Shown: positions 42,367-50,361 of the stretch, piece by piece
Layout of the letters: every line of letters starts with the position of its first letter
Numbering within the stretch: position 1 is the first letter of the stretch
Program-made: the position numbers and the translations under genes
Notes under the pieces: generated by a model
The model's database searches: none
Told to the model about the DNA's origin: nothing
Seen by the model: only the letters and a program-made list of their open reading frames with translations
Assembly: GCF_900110765.1 (NCBI RefSeq)
Contig: NZ_FOEO01000029.1
Coordinates: 1 to 64,000 of the forward strand
Direction of reading: 5' to 3'
Length of the DNA: 64,000 bases
Source of the DNA: Pseudomonas sp. NFACC02
Lineage (GTDB): Bacteria; Pseudomonadota; Gammaproteobacteria; Pseudomonadales; Pseudomonadaceae

Positions 42367-43308
42367 TTAACGCTGTGTTTCAAGCTTGGCGTCCAGCGTG
42401 TAAGGCAGTTCGGCCAGCTGCAGAGCCTTACCCTCCGCAGTGCCGAGACGTATGTTGCCGTCTTCGACAGCGTCGGCCTGCAGAACCGCCAGCAGCTCGA
42501 CAGTGTCGCCAGCCCGCGCTGCGACCACCACATTGCCCGCCGAGCTGGCGTTGACCGGTGAAAACAGTTCGACACCCGGTTCGGGCACGTCGCTGCCCGG
42601 CAATGTCAGGCGATAGAGCCGACGTTTGAGTTTGCCCAGGTATTGCATCCGCGCGACGATTTCCTGCCCGGTGTAGCAACCTTTCTTGAAGCTGACGCCG
42701 CCGACGGCCTGCAGGTTGATCATCTGCGGGATAAATTCTTCGCGGGTCTGACCAAACACCTGACCGATACCGGCACGAATCTGGCCCAACAGCCAGTCAT
42801 TCAATGTGCCTTCCGGCAATTGTGCGGCCAGACGGTTGCGTATCTCTTCGGCCTGATCGGCGCGAACCCACAACTCCGCGCGAGCAGGGGAAACGCGAAT
42901 CGCGATCAGATCGTTGGCCCGTACGACCGAATCGGTTTCGTGTGGCAGGTCGAGGCCGAGGCTGACCAGCGCACCGTCGCCATCGTTCAGGCCAAAACGC
43001 ACCCATGATGCGCTCTCGTCGGTCAGCCTGGATTTGGAGAACACTGCGTATTTTTTCAGGTCCAGCAATTGAGCGTCGATCAATTCACTGGCCATGGCCA
43101 AAAGCACACCATCGCCTTCCAGAAGGATGCGGAAGCTGGACTGCATGCGGCCTTTCTGAGTGCAGCGGGCTCCAAGCGTGGCTTTGGCATCGCTCAGGTA
43201 ATCCATGTTGCAGGTCAGTTGGCCTTGAAGGAATTTGCCGGCGTCTACGCCGCGAACGGCCAGTACACCTTCGTGGGAGAGTGGACAGAAAAAAGCGGAA
43301 TCGGCCAT
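42367..43308 (-). CDS. ygfZ: tRNA-modifying/Fe-S repair folate-binding protein YgfZ
   Basis: 313 residues. The diagnostic motif KGCYTGQE (catalytic Cys) is at ~226-233, with the folate-binding GcvT-like N-terminal part (VLAVRGVDAGKFLQGQLTCNM) before it. YgfZ supports Fe-S enzymes such as MiaB. It is divergent from sdhE, a normal Pseudomonas pairing. Confidence 0.9.
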   Translation of the reverse strand: MADSAFFCPLSHEGVLAVRGVDAGKFLQGQLTCNMDYLSDAKATLGARCTQKGRMQSSFRILLEGDGVLLAMASELIDAQLLDLKKYAVFSKSRLTDESASWVRFGLNDGDGALVSLGLDLPHETDSVVRANDLIAIRVSPARAELWVRADQAEEIRNRLAAQLPEGTLNDWLLGQIRAGIGQVFGQTREEFIPQMINLQAVGGVSFKKGCYTGQEIVARMQYLGKLKRRLYRLTLPGSDVPEPGVELFSPVNASSAGNVVVAARAGDTVELLAVLQADAVEDGNIRLGTAEGKALQLAELPYTLDAKLETQR

Positions 43309-43442
43309 GAGTCATCGCGTGGGTAGAAGTCTGGGGCACCATCATAGTGCTGTGTCTCGTTAATGGGTATATGCAAGTCGGGTTAAAGACTCTTGCAAAA
43401 ACCTGCGACTAACTGCGGGTACGCCCGAACAGCACGGCCCTG

Positions 43443-43448
43443 TATACT
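43443..43448 (+). promoter_or_regulatory. Probable -10 box for sdhE-ygfX
   Basis: TATACT lies 25 nt before the sdhE start codon. No good -35 box is at 17 bp, so this is tentative. Confidence 0.35.
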
Positions 43449-43473
43449 CGCCCGCAAATTTGAGGAGCGCCCC

Positions 43474-43728
43474 ATGGTCGAAGATGTTGAACTCAATCGC
43501 CTCTTTTGGCATAGCCGCCGCGGCATGCTCGAACTGGATGTGTTGCTGGTGCCGTTCGTCAGAGAGGTCTATCCCTCGCTCAATGACGTTGACCGTGCGC
43601 TCTACGTGCGTCTGCTGACCTGTGAAGATCAGGACATGTTCGGCTGGTTCATGCAACGCGGCGAATCTGAAGACCCTGAGCTGCAGCGCATGGTTCGAAT
43701 GATCCTGGACCGTGTCCAGCCGAAATGA
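43474..43728 (+). CDS. sdhE: FAD assembly factor SdhE (YgfY)
   Basis: 84 residues from the ATG at 43474 with GAGGAG 8 nt upstream. The RGMLELD motif of the flavinylation factor is present (FWHSRRGMLELDVLL). It helps attach FAD to succinate dehydrogenase. It overlaps the start of ygfX by 17 nt. Confidence 0.93.
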   Translation: MVEDVELNRLFWHSRRGMLELDVLLVPFVREVYPSLNDVDRALYVRLLTCEDQDMFGWFMQRGESEDPELQRMVRMILDRVQPK

Positions 43729-44179
43729 TCGGTTCGAGTGCCGTTGGCAGCGCTCCCGAGCATTGCTGACGGCCTACATCGGTGCCCAGTTGCTGGCGTT
43801 GATCGCGGTTTTTCTACTTGATATTCCCGTCTGGGCCAAGGCGGTCGGCGTGTTGTTGTGTCTGCTGCATGGCCTGCGTTATCTGCATCGATCCATTCTG
43901 TTGAGTCATGAGCACGCCTACACCGGTTTGCGCCGAGACAGCTCGGGATGGCAGGTGTGGAATGAACACGGCGGATGGCAAGCCGTGCAATTGCGACCCG
44001 ACAGCATGGCGCTGCCACGTATCGTGGTGCTCAGGTTCCGTCTGATGACAGGCAATGGATTGACGCGCAGGTGGGTCAGGAGCGTTTGCATTCCGGCGGA
44101 TGCCATGGCGCCGGATCTGCACCGGCGCCTGCGTCTGCGTTTGAAGTTCAGCCGCAATAGGTGGGCGGCGCCAGAATAG
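43712..44179 (+). CDS. ygfX: YgfX-family membrane protein
   Basis: 155 residues from a GTG at 43712 that lies inside sdhE; no in-frame ATG is closer. Two membrane helices (~17-35 and ~40-55), then a soluble C-terminal part with GWQVWNEHGGWQAVQL. In enteric bacteria YgfX (CptA) is encoded with SdhE and linked to membrane/cytoskeletal functions. Its last 32 nt overlap the convergent nadB. Confidence 0.8.
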   Translation: MSSRNDRFECRWQRSRALLTAYIGAQLLALIAVFLLDIPVWAKAVGVLLCLLHGLRYLHRSILLSHEHAYTGLRRDSSGWQVWNEHGGWQAVQLRPDSMALPRIVVLRFRLMTGNGLTRRWVRSVCIPADAMAPDLHRRLRLRLKFSRNRWAAPE

Positions 44180-45764
44180 TGTCGAGCGCCTCGGGCAGCA
44201 TGTCCGGGTAGTCCAGCGTGTAATGCAGACCACGACTCTCTTTGCGAGCCATCGCGCACGCAATCATCAATTCCGCCACCTGAGCCAGGTTGCGCAACTC
44301 GATCAGGTCGCGGCTGACTTTATAGTTGCTGTAGAACTCATCGATCTCGTCCAGCAGCAGGCGGACCCTGTGCTGGGCGCGTTGCAACCGCTTGTTGGTT
44401 CGCACAATGCCGACGTAGTCCCACATGAACCGCCGTAACTCATCCCAGTTGTGCGCAATGATCACGTCTTCGTCCGAATCGGTGACCTGGCTGGCATCCC
44501 AGGATGGCAAATCCCGAGGCTGAGCGATGTCCGGCAACTGGGTCATGATGTCGTTCGCTGCGGAGCGCGCGTAGACAAAACATTCCAGCAGCGAATTGCT
44601 GGCCATACGGTTGGCGCCGTGCAGGCCGGTAAAGCTGGTTTCGCCGATGGCATACAGCCCGGGCACGTCGGTGCGGCCGTGCTGATCGACGAGCACGCCG
44701 CCGCAGGTGTAATGGGCAGCGGGCACCACCGGAATGGCCTGGCGGGTGATATCGATGCCGAACGTCAGGCAGCGTTCGTAGACCGTTGGAAAATGCGTTT
44801 TGACGAAGTCCGCGGGTTTATGGCTGATGTCCAGATAGACGCAGTCGATGCCCAGACGCTTCATTTCATGGTCAATGGCCCGGGCGACGATGTCCCGAGG
44901 CGCCAGTTCGGCGCGTGGGTCGAAGCGCTCCATGAACCGATCGCCATTCGGCAGCTTCAAATAAGCGCCTTCGCCGCGCAAGGCCTCGGTGACCAGAAAA
45001 CTCTTGGCCTGTGGGTGATACAGGCAGGTCGGGTGAAACTGGTTGAATTCAAGATTACCCACCCGGCAACCTGAGCGCCATGCCATTGCAATGCCATCGC
45101 CGCAGGCGCCATCAGGATTGCTGGTATAGAGGTAAACCTTGGCCGCGCCGCCAGATGCGAGAATCGTGAAGCGGGCGCTGTGGGTGTCCACTTCGCCGGT
45201 CGAACGATCCAGCACATACGCGCCCAGGCACCGCTCTCCTTCCAGACCGAGCCGGCGTTCAGTGATTAGATCGATGGCGACACGCTGTTCGAGCAGCTCG
45301 ATGTTCGGGCGCGTCCTGGCCTGCGCCAGCAAGGTCCGAAAAATCGCGGCGCCCGTTGCGTCCGCCGCATGAATGATCCGCCGATGGCTGTGGCCGCCTT
45401 CACGGGTCAGGTGGAATTCGAAGCCACCGTCTTCTACCGTCGAATGATCATCTCGAGTAAAAGGCACACCCAGGTCGATCAACCATTGAATGGCTTCGCG
45501 GCTGTGCTCGACAGTGAAACGCACGGCGGCTTCGTTGCACAGCCCGCCACCGGCATTGAGCGTGTCTTCAACGTGTGACTGAACCGTGTCGGCGTTATCC
45601 AGAACAGCGGCAACGCCGCCCTGTGCCCAGAAAGTCGAGCCATTGGCGAGGTCACCTTTGCTCAAAACCGCGATGCGCAAATGACTCGGCAATGTCAGTG
45701 CCAGACTCAATCCGGCAGCACCGCTGCCGATCACCAGTACATCGTGTTGAAAATGTCGACTCAT
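44148..45764 (-). CDS. nadB: L-aspartate oxidase
   Basis: 538 residues. FAD-binding start HDVLVIGSGAAGLSLAL, then STFWAQGGVAAVL, the substrate motif HRRIIHAADATG and the region GSPGHGAN-like GLHGANRMASNSLLECFVYA. It oxidises aspartate to iminoaspartate for NAD synthesis. It is divergent from algU, as in other Pseudomonas. Confidence 0.96.
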   Translation of the reverse strand: MSRHFQHDVLVIGSGAAGLSLALTLPSHLRIAVLSKGDLANGSTFWAQGGVAAVLDNADTVQSHVEDTLNAGGGLCNEAAVRFTVEHSREAIQWLIDLGVPFTRDDHSTVEDGGFEFHLTREGGHSHRRIIHAADATGAAIFRTLLAQARTRPNIELLEQRVAIDLITERRLGLEGERCLGAYVLDRSTGEVDTHSARFTILASGGAAKVYLYTSNPDGACGDGIAMAWRSGCRVGNLEFNQFHPTCLYHPQAKSFLVTEALRGEGAYLKLPNGDRFMERFDPRAELAPRDIVARAIDHEMKRLGIDCVYLDISHKPADFVKTHFPTVYERCLTFGIDITRQAIPVVPAAHYTCGGVLVDQHGRTDVPGLYAIGETSFTGLHGANRMASNSLLECFVYARSAANDIMTQLPDIAQPRDLPSWDASQVTDSDEDVIIAHNWDELRRFMWDYVGIVRTNKRLQRAQHRVRLLLDEIDEFYSNYKVSRDLIELRNLAQVAELMIACAMARKESRGLHYTLDYPDMLPEALDTILAPPTYCG

Positions 45765-46176
45765 GACTGATTCCGGCTTCTAAATGGCCACTAGTATGTA
45801 AAGAGTGAGAACGGCACAATAGCCGCGATTTTATGGCAATTGTGAATCACGGCGGGGGACGGATTGTGCGCTACTCCGCCACATCGTGCATACCGTTGGC
45901 GGGCAAATTCAATGGTGAGGTAACTGTCGAATTTGGATCCTACAAACACGATGATGTGTGTCTCACGCTCTAGCGCGAAATGTGGGAACTTTTCATAAAG
46001 CCCTACGTTCAATAGAGGGTTGCCGATAAAGGGACAGCGTCGGCGTGGTGCGGGGATGGTTTTCACATCTGCGCAAACGCTTTCGACGACAAGATTATTC
46101 ACGCAGCCGACCTGGTTCGAGCTGCGTTTTTCGTGCGGGCTACCGACGCTCGCCGGAAACTTGCTTGAAGGGGGGA
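45765..46176. promoter_or_regulatory. nadB/algU intergenic region
   Basis: No gene supported. A second GAACTT at 45986-45991 is followed 16 nt later by TTCAA; it could be a further AlgU-type promoter but the -10 is poor. Confidence 0.3.
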
Positions 46177-46203
46177 GAACTTTTGCGAAAAGCCCGAGTC
46201 TAT
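46177..46203 (+). promoter_or_regulatory. AlgU (sigma-E type) autoregulated promoter of algU
   Basis: GAACTT (46177-46182), a 16-bp spacer and TCTAT (46199-46203) match the AlgU consensus GAACTT-N16-TCTGA. It is about 55 nt before the algU start codon, so the sigma factor should drive its own operon. Confidence 0.75.
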
Positions 46204-46262
46204 GTTTGCAAGCCTGTGAAGCAGCCTCTGCGACACTCCTTTGAGCTCTATGAGGAGTGTTC

Positions 46263-46844
46263 ATGCTAACCCAGGAAGAGGATCAGCAACTGGTCGAACG
46301 CGTACAGCGCGGCGACAAGCGAGCCTTTGATCTGCTAGTGGTGAAATATCAGCACAAAATTCTTGGGTTGATCGTGCGATTTGTCCACGACACCCACGAA
46401 GCCCAGGATGTTGCGCAAGAGGCTTTTATCAAGGCTTACCGCGCGCTTGGAAACTTTCGCGGCGACAGTGCGTTTTATACGTGGTTGTACCGCATTGCCA
46501 TTAACACGGCGAAAAACTATCTGGTGTCGCGAGGTCGGCGACCGCCGGACAGCGATGTGAGATCTGAAGACGCGGAGTTCTACGACGGCGATCATGGCCT
46601 CAAGGACATCGAGTCGCCGGAGCGTGCATTGTTAAGGGATGAGATCGAGGGCACCGTCCATCGGACCATCCAGCTACTGCCAGAAGATTTGCGTACAGCT
46701 CTAACTTTGCGTGAGTTTGACGGTCTGAGTTACGAAGACATTGCGAGCGTTATGCAATGTCCGGTTGGTACCGTGCGCTCTCGCATTTTTCGCGCTCGGG
46801 AAGCCATCGATAAAGCCCTGCAGCCTTTGTTGCAGGAAACCTGA
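46263..46844 (+). CDS. algU: Extracytoplasmic sigma factor AlgU (AlgT/RpoE)
   Basis: 193 residues from the ATG at 46263 (GAGGAG 5 nt upstream), the usual length. Region 2 (FDLLVVKYQHKILGLIVRFV, then DVAQEAFIKAYRAL and FYTWLYRIAINTAKNYL) and region 4 (LPEDLRTALTLREFDGLSYEDIA, in part, then GTVRSRIFRAREAID) are complete. It controls alginate and envelope-stress genes and is held in check by MucA. Confidence 0.97.
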   Translation: MLTQEEDQQLVERVQRGDKRAFDLLVVKYQHKILGLIVRFVHDTHEAQDVAQEAFIKAYRALGNFRGDSAFYTWLYRIAINTAKNYLVSRGRRPPDSDVRSEDAEFYDGDHGLKDIESPERALLRDEIEGTVHRTIQLLPEDLRTALTLREFDGLSYEDIASVMQCPVGTVRSRIFRAREAIDKALQPLLQET

Positions 46845-46877
46845 GACAGCGGCGACAGCCATATGAGAGGAACCGCC

Positions 46878-47468
46878 ATGAGTCGTGAAGCCCTGCAGGA
46901 ATCGCTGTCCGCGGTGATGGATAACGAAGCGGACGAATTGGAATTACGTCGGGTGCTCAACGCAATCGACGATGCGGATACACGTGCCACATGGTCGCGT
47001 TATCAAATTGCTCGTGCAGCAATGCATAAAGAATTGTTGATGCCTCACCTGGACATTTCGGCGGCTGTATCGGCTGCGATTGCAGATGAGATCAGCCCTT
47101 TGAAGGCCGGTCGTGGGCCTTGGCGCACGCTGGGTCGTCTGGCGGTAGCGGCTTCGGTGACCGTGGCTGTGCTGGCAGGCGTTCGTCTGTACAACCAGGA
47201 TGAGATCGCTGGCGCCCAACTCGCTCAGCAATCGCCGCAGCCTTCGAACGTCGCCATGCCTCAGGTCAAAGGGCCGGCGGTTCTGGCCGGTTACACCGAA
47301 AGCGAGCAGGCTCCAGGCCCGATGGCCAGCGGTGTCATGCAGAACCAGGCTGGCTGGCACGATCAGCGTCTGCCGGGGTACCTGCGTCAACACGCTCAGC
47401 AAGCTGCGTTGAAAGGCACTGAAAGCGCTCTGCCATACGCACGTGCCGCCAGCCTGGAAAACCGTTAA
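46878..47468 (+). CDS. mucA: Anti-sigma factor MucA
   Basis: 196 residues from the ATG at 46878 (GAGAGGAA upstream). Cytoplasmic anti-sigma domain 1-~78 (SREALQESLSAVMDNEADEL), one membrane helix (~85-106) and a periplasmic tail. The length is full, so no mucoid-type truncation is present. It binds AlgU and is cleaved stepwise under stress. Confidence 0.95.
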   Translation: MSREALQESLSAVMDNEADELELRRVLNAIDDADTRATWSRYQIARAAMHKELLMPHLDISAAVSAAIADEISPLKAGRGPWRTLGRLAVAASVTVAVLAGVRLYNQDEIAGAQLAQQSPQPSNVAMPQVKGPAVLAGYTESEQAPGPMASGVMQNQAGWHDQRLPGYLRQHAQQAALKGTESALPYARAASLENR

Positions 47469-47476
47469 GGAGGATC

Positions 47477-48439
47477 ATGCGCGCCATCCCTCTAGTGCCG
47501 CTTCTGCTTGGTGGATGGCTGGTCCTTCCAGTTCATGCCGATGACGCGCAAGATCAGCTCAAGCGTCTTGCGCAGGCAGAGCAGCAGCAAAGTTTCCAAG
47601 GCACTTTCGTTTACGAACGCAATGGAAGTTTTTCCACTCATCGAATCTGGCATCGGGTTGTAGACGGCAAGGTTCGTGAGCATCTCCTTCAGCTTGATGG
47701 ATCCGCCCAGGAAGTACTGCGCGTCGATGGGGTCACCCAATGCGTCAGCGGTACCCTGGTGGCGGGCGTCTCGAATATTCCCGATTCCCCGGCTCATGCG
47801 TTTGACGCGGCGAAGTTGTCGGCGTGGTACGACATGAAGGTAGGGGGTAATTCCAGGGTGGCTGGTCGGCCAGCGGTGGTTGTCACCCTGACGCCGCGTG
47901 ATCAGCACCGATACGGTATCGAATTGCATCTGGACAGTGAAACCGGTCTGCCGCTGAAGTCGTTGCTGCTCAGCGACAAAGGTCAGCTCCTTGAACGTTT
48001 CCAGTTCACCGAACTTGATACCCATCCGCCGACTGATCAGATGCTGCAGCCGAGCGCCGATTGCAAGCCGGTCGAGGTCGTGAAGACCAAGGCTGATGCT
48101 CAGAAGCAGCAAGTGGCATGGCATTCGGACTGGCTGCCGCCAGGGTTCGAACTCAGCAGCGCAGCGGCTCGCAAGGACCCCGATTCCAAGGCGTTGGTGA
48201 CCAGTCTCATGTATGACGACGGTCTGGCCCGCTTTTCGGTGTTCATCGAGCCTGTCAGCGGCGCCGCCGTGACTGACATCCGGACTCAGTTGGGTCCTAC
48301 CGTTGCAGTTTCCCGTCGTTTGACGACCCCTAAGGGTGACGCGATGGTGACGGTCGTGGGTGAAATCCCGATCGGGACTGCCGAGCGGATCGCGCTGTCC
48401 ATGCGCAACGATGCTGCTGCGCCGACCACCAGGAAGTAA
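47477..48439 (+). CDS. mucB: Periplasmic regulator MucB (RseB)
   Basis: 320 residues with a signal peptide (MRAIPLVPLLLGGWLVLPVHA). RseB-type two-domain protein: QQSFQGTFVYERNGSFSTHRIWH (in part) in the N-terminal lipid-sensing domain and WHSDWLPPGFELS in the C-terminal domain. It protects MucA from proteolysis. 8 nt after mucA, so co-transcribed. Confidence 0.94.
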   Translation: MRAIPLVPLLLGGWLVLPVHADDAQDQLKRLAQAEQQQSFQGTFVYERNGSFSTHRIWHRVVDGKVREHLLQLDGSAQEVLRVDGVTQCVSGTLVAGVSNIPDSPAHAFDAAKLSAWYDMKVGGNSRVAGRPAVVVTLTPRDQHRYGIELHLDSETGLPLKSLLLSDKGQLLERFQFTELDTHPPTDQMLQPSADCKPVEVVKTKADAQKQQVAWHSDWLPPGFELSSAAARKDPDSKALVTSLMYDDGLARFSVFIEPVSGAAVTDIRTQLGPTVAVSRRLTTPKGDAMVTVVGEIPIGTAERIALSMRNDAAAPTTRK

Positions 48440-48752
48440 CCTGACAAAACCGTAAACGTCCACTATGAAAAAGGTTTCATATTGGACGTTTCATGCCAAT
48501 GGCCCCGTATTTCCGGGGGGCAGGACGAGAGGCTGAAATGTTTGGTCAGCTTTGCAGGTTGCAATCAGAATCTTTTTTTTCTATAGGTCACAGCTTAGCG
48601 GCTCTGGCCTTTTGTTGTTTCAGCTTTCAGAAAGCTGATTGAGAGTAAAACTGGCTGAGAGCCACGCACTGAGCAAGACTTGCGAGGTGCAGATGCTCCT
48701 CGAACCTGTCGGTTCGTACCGCTTAACCATGCTCGTTGTGAACGGGAGCCGT
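48440..48752 (+). other. mucB-mucD intergenic region with long hairpin
   Basis: 313 nt with no mucC gene. A long stem-loop at 48454-48491 pairs AAACGTCCA with TGGACGTTT and inner ATGAAA with TTTCAT around an AAGG loop. A second, GC-only hairpin (GCCCC/GGGGGC, near 48502-48522) and a T8 tract at ~48571-48578 follow. This may attenuate the operon or carry a mucD-specific promoter. Confidence 0.5.
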
Positions 48753-50192
48753 ATGTCGATACCACGCTTGAAAACCTATTTGTCCTGGATGGCCGCGGTG
48801 CTGATGCTCGGTCAGGTCCTTACTGCGCAGGCCGAAGCCTTGCCGGATTTCACCTCTCTGGTGGAGCAGGCTTCGCCGGCCGTTGTGAACATCAGTACTC
48901 GCCAGAAGCTACCGGATCGTGCGGTGGCTCAAGGGCAGGCACCTGATCTGGAAGGTCTGCCACCGATGTTGCGCGAATTTCTGGAGCGCAGCATGCCGCC
49001 AGGATCGCGTCCACCTGGATCGGGCAAAGGTGACCGCCAGCGCGAAGCGCAGTCGCTGGGTTCGGGGTTCATCATCTCTGCTGATGGTTACATCCTGACC
49101 AACAACCACGTCATCGACGGTGCGGACGAGATCCTCGTGCGCCTGTCTGATCGCAGTGAAATGAAAGCCAAGCTGATCGGCACTGACCCGCGTACCGACG
49201 TGGCCGTTCTGAAGATTGATGGCAAGGATCTCCCGACCGTCAAGCTGGGCAACTCCGATAAGCTGAAAGTCGGCGAGTGGGTCCTGGCGATCGGTTCTCC
49301 GTTCGGTTTTGACCATTCGGTGACCAAAGGTATCGTGAGCGCCAAAGGCCGCAGCCTGCCGAACGACACCTATGTGCCGTTCATCCAGACGGACGTGGCG
49401 ATCAACCCGGGCAACTCCGGTGGTCCGCTGTTCAACATGGCCGGTGAAGTCGTGGGCATCAACTCGCAGATCTTCACCCGTTCCGGTGGTTTCATGGGCC
49501 TGTCGTTCGCGATTCCCATCGATGTAGCCATGGACGTTGCCAATCAGCTCAAGGCCAACGGCAAGGTTAATCGCGGCTGGCTGGGTGTCGTGATCCAGGA
49601 AGTGAACAAGGATCTGGCCGAGTCGTTCGGCCTGGACAAGCCGGCCGGTGCGCTGGTGGCGCAGGTTCTGGATAACGGTCCGGCTGCCAAAGGCGGTTTG
49701 CAGGTCGGTGACGTGATTCTCAGCGCCAACGGCACGCCAATCGTCATGTCCGCAGACTTACCGCACTTGATCGGCAACCTGAAGGACGGCAGCAAGGCCG
49801 AGCTGGAAGTGATTCGTGACGGCAAGCGCCAGAAACTCACCGTCACCGTGGGTGCGTTGCCTGCCGAAGGCGAGGAAATGGGTGCTGGCGCAGACGCCGG
49901 TGTCGAGCGCAGCAGCAATCGTCTGGGCGTTTCGGTGGCCGACCTGACCGCTGAGCAGATGAAGTCACTGGACCTCAAAGGTGGCGTGGTCATCAAGGAC
50001 GTGCAGGACGGTCCGGCTTCGCTGATCGGTCTGCAGACCGGTGACGTGATCACTCATCTGAACAACCAGGCCATTACTTCGGCGAAGCAGTTCACTGAGG
50101 TGGCCAAGGGCCTGCCGAAGAACCGGTCGGTCTCCATGCGCGTCCTGCGGCAGGGTCGTGCGACATTCATCACGTTCAAACTGGCGGAATAA
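48753..50192 (+). CDS. mucD: Periplasmic serine protease MucD (DegP/HtrA family)
   Basis: 479 residues from the ATG at 48753 (GGGAG 5 nt upstream); longer in-frame starts lack a signal peptide. Signal peptide ~1-27. Protease domain with His in LTNNHVI, Asp in RTDVAVLKI and Ser in GNSGGPL, then two PDZ domains (~290-370 and ~395-470). It degrades misfolded envelope proteins and limits AlgU activation. Very close to P. aeruginosa MucD along the whole length. Confidence 0.96.
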   Translation: MSIPRLKTYLSWMAAVLMLGQVLTAQAEALPDFTSLVEQASPAVVNISTRQKLPDRAVAQGQAPDLEGLPPMLREFLERSMPPGSRPPGSGKGDRQREAQSLGSGFIISADGYILTNNHVIDGADEILVRLSDRSEMKAKLIGTDPRTDVAVLKIDGKDLPTVKLGNSDKLKVGEWVLAIGSPFGFDHSVTKGIVSAKGRSLPNDTYVPFIQTDVAINPGNSGGPLFNMAGEVVGINSQIFTRSGGFMGLSFAIPIDVAMDVANQLKANGKVNRGWLGVVIQEVNKDLAESFGLDKPAGALVAQVLDNGPAAKGGLQVGDVILSANGTPIVMSADLPHLIGNLKDGSKAELEVIRDGKRQKLTVTVGALPAEGEEMGAGADAGVERSSNRLGVSVADLTAEQMKSLDLKGGVVIKDVQDGPASLIGLQTGDVITHLNNQAITSAKQFTEVAKGLPKNRSVSMRVLRQGRATFITFKLAE

Positions 50193-50204
50193 TCAGCCAT
50201 AACG

Positions 50205-50236
50205 GAAAAAAGGAGCGGCATGTCCGCTCCTTTTTT
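50205..50236 (+). terminator. Terminator after mucD
   Basis: Stem GGAGCGG/CCGCTCC (50212-50218/50224-50230), flanked by a run of A and followed by TTTTTT. Confidence 0.92.
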
Positions 50237-50276
50237 GTGCCCGATGGTCTTGTGGCTGCTGACGGTGCGTGTGAAC

Positions 50277-50306
50277 GTGACGCCCAAGCCTTCCTTCAGG
50301 TACAAT
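50277..50306 (+). promoter_or_regulatory. Probable sigma-70 promoter of lepA-lepB
   Basis: GTGACG and TACAAT (50301-50306) with an 18-bp spacer, 56 nt before the lepA start codon and just after a strong terminator. Confidence 0.5.
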
Positions 50307-50361
50307 TCCCGGCTATTTTTCGGCGGGCAGTCTGCCTGCAACCTTTTTCGAGTGTTGATCC

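Noticed and set aside
45986..46012. Second AlgU-type promoter
   Set aside because: GAACTT is good but the -10 (TTCAA) is poor; mentioned only as a possibility in the intergenic entry.
45791..46264. 157-codon minus-strand frame in the nadB/algU gap
   Set aside because: Lies over the AlgU promoter, lacks a ribosome site and shows no family features.
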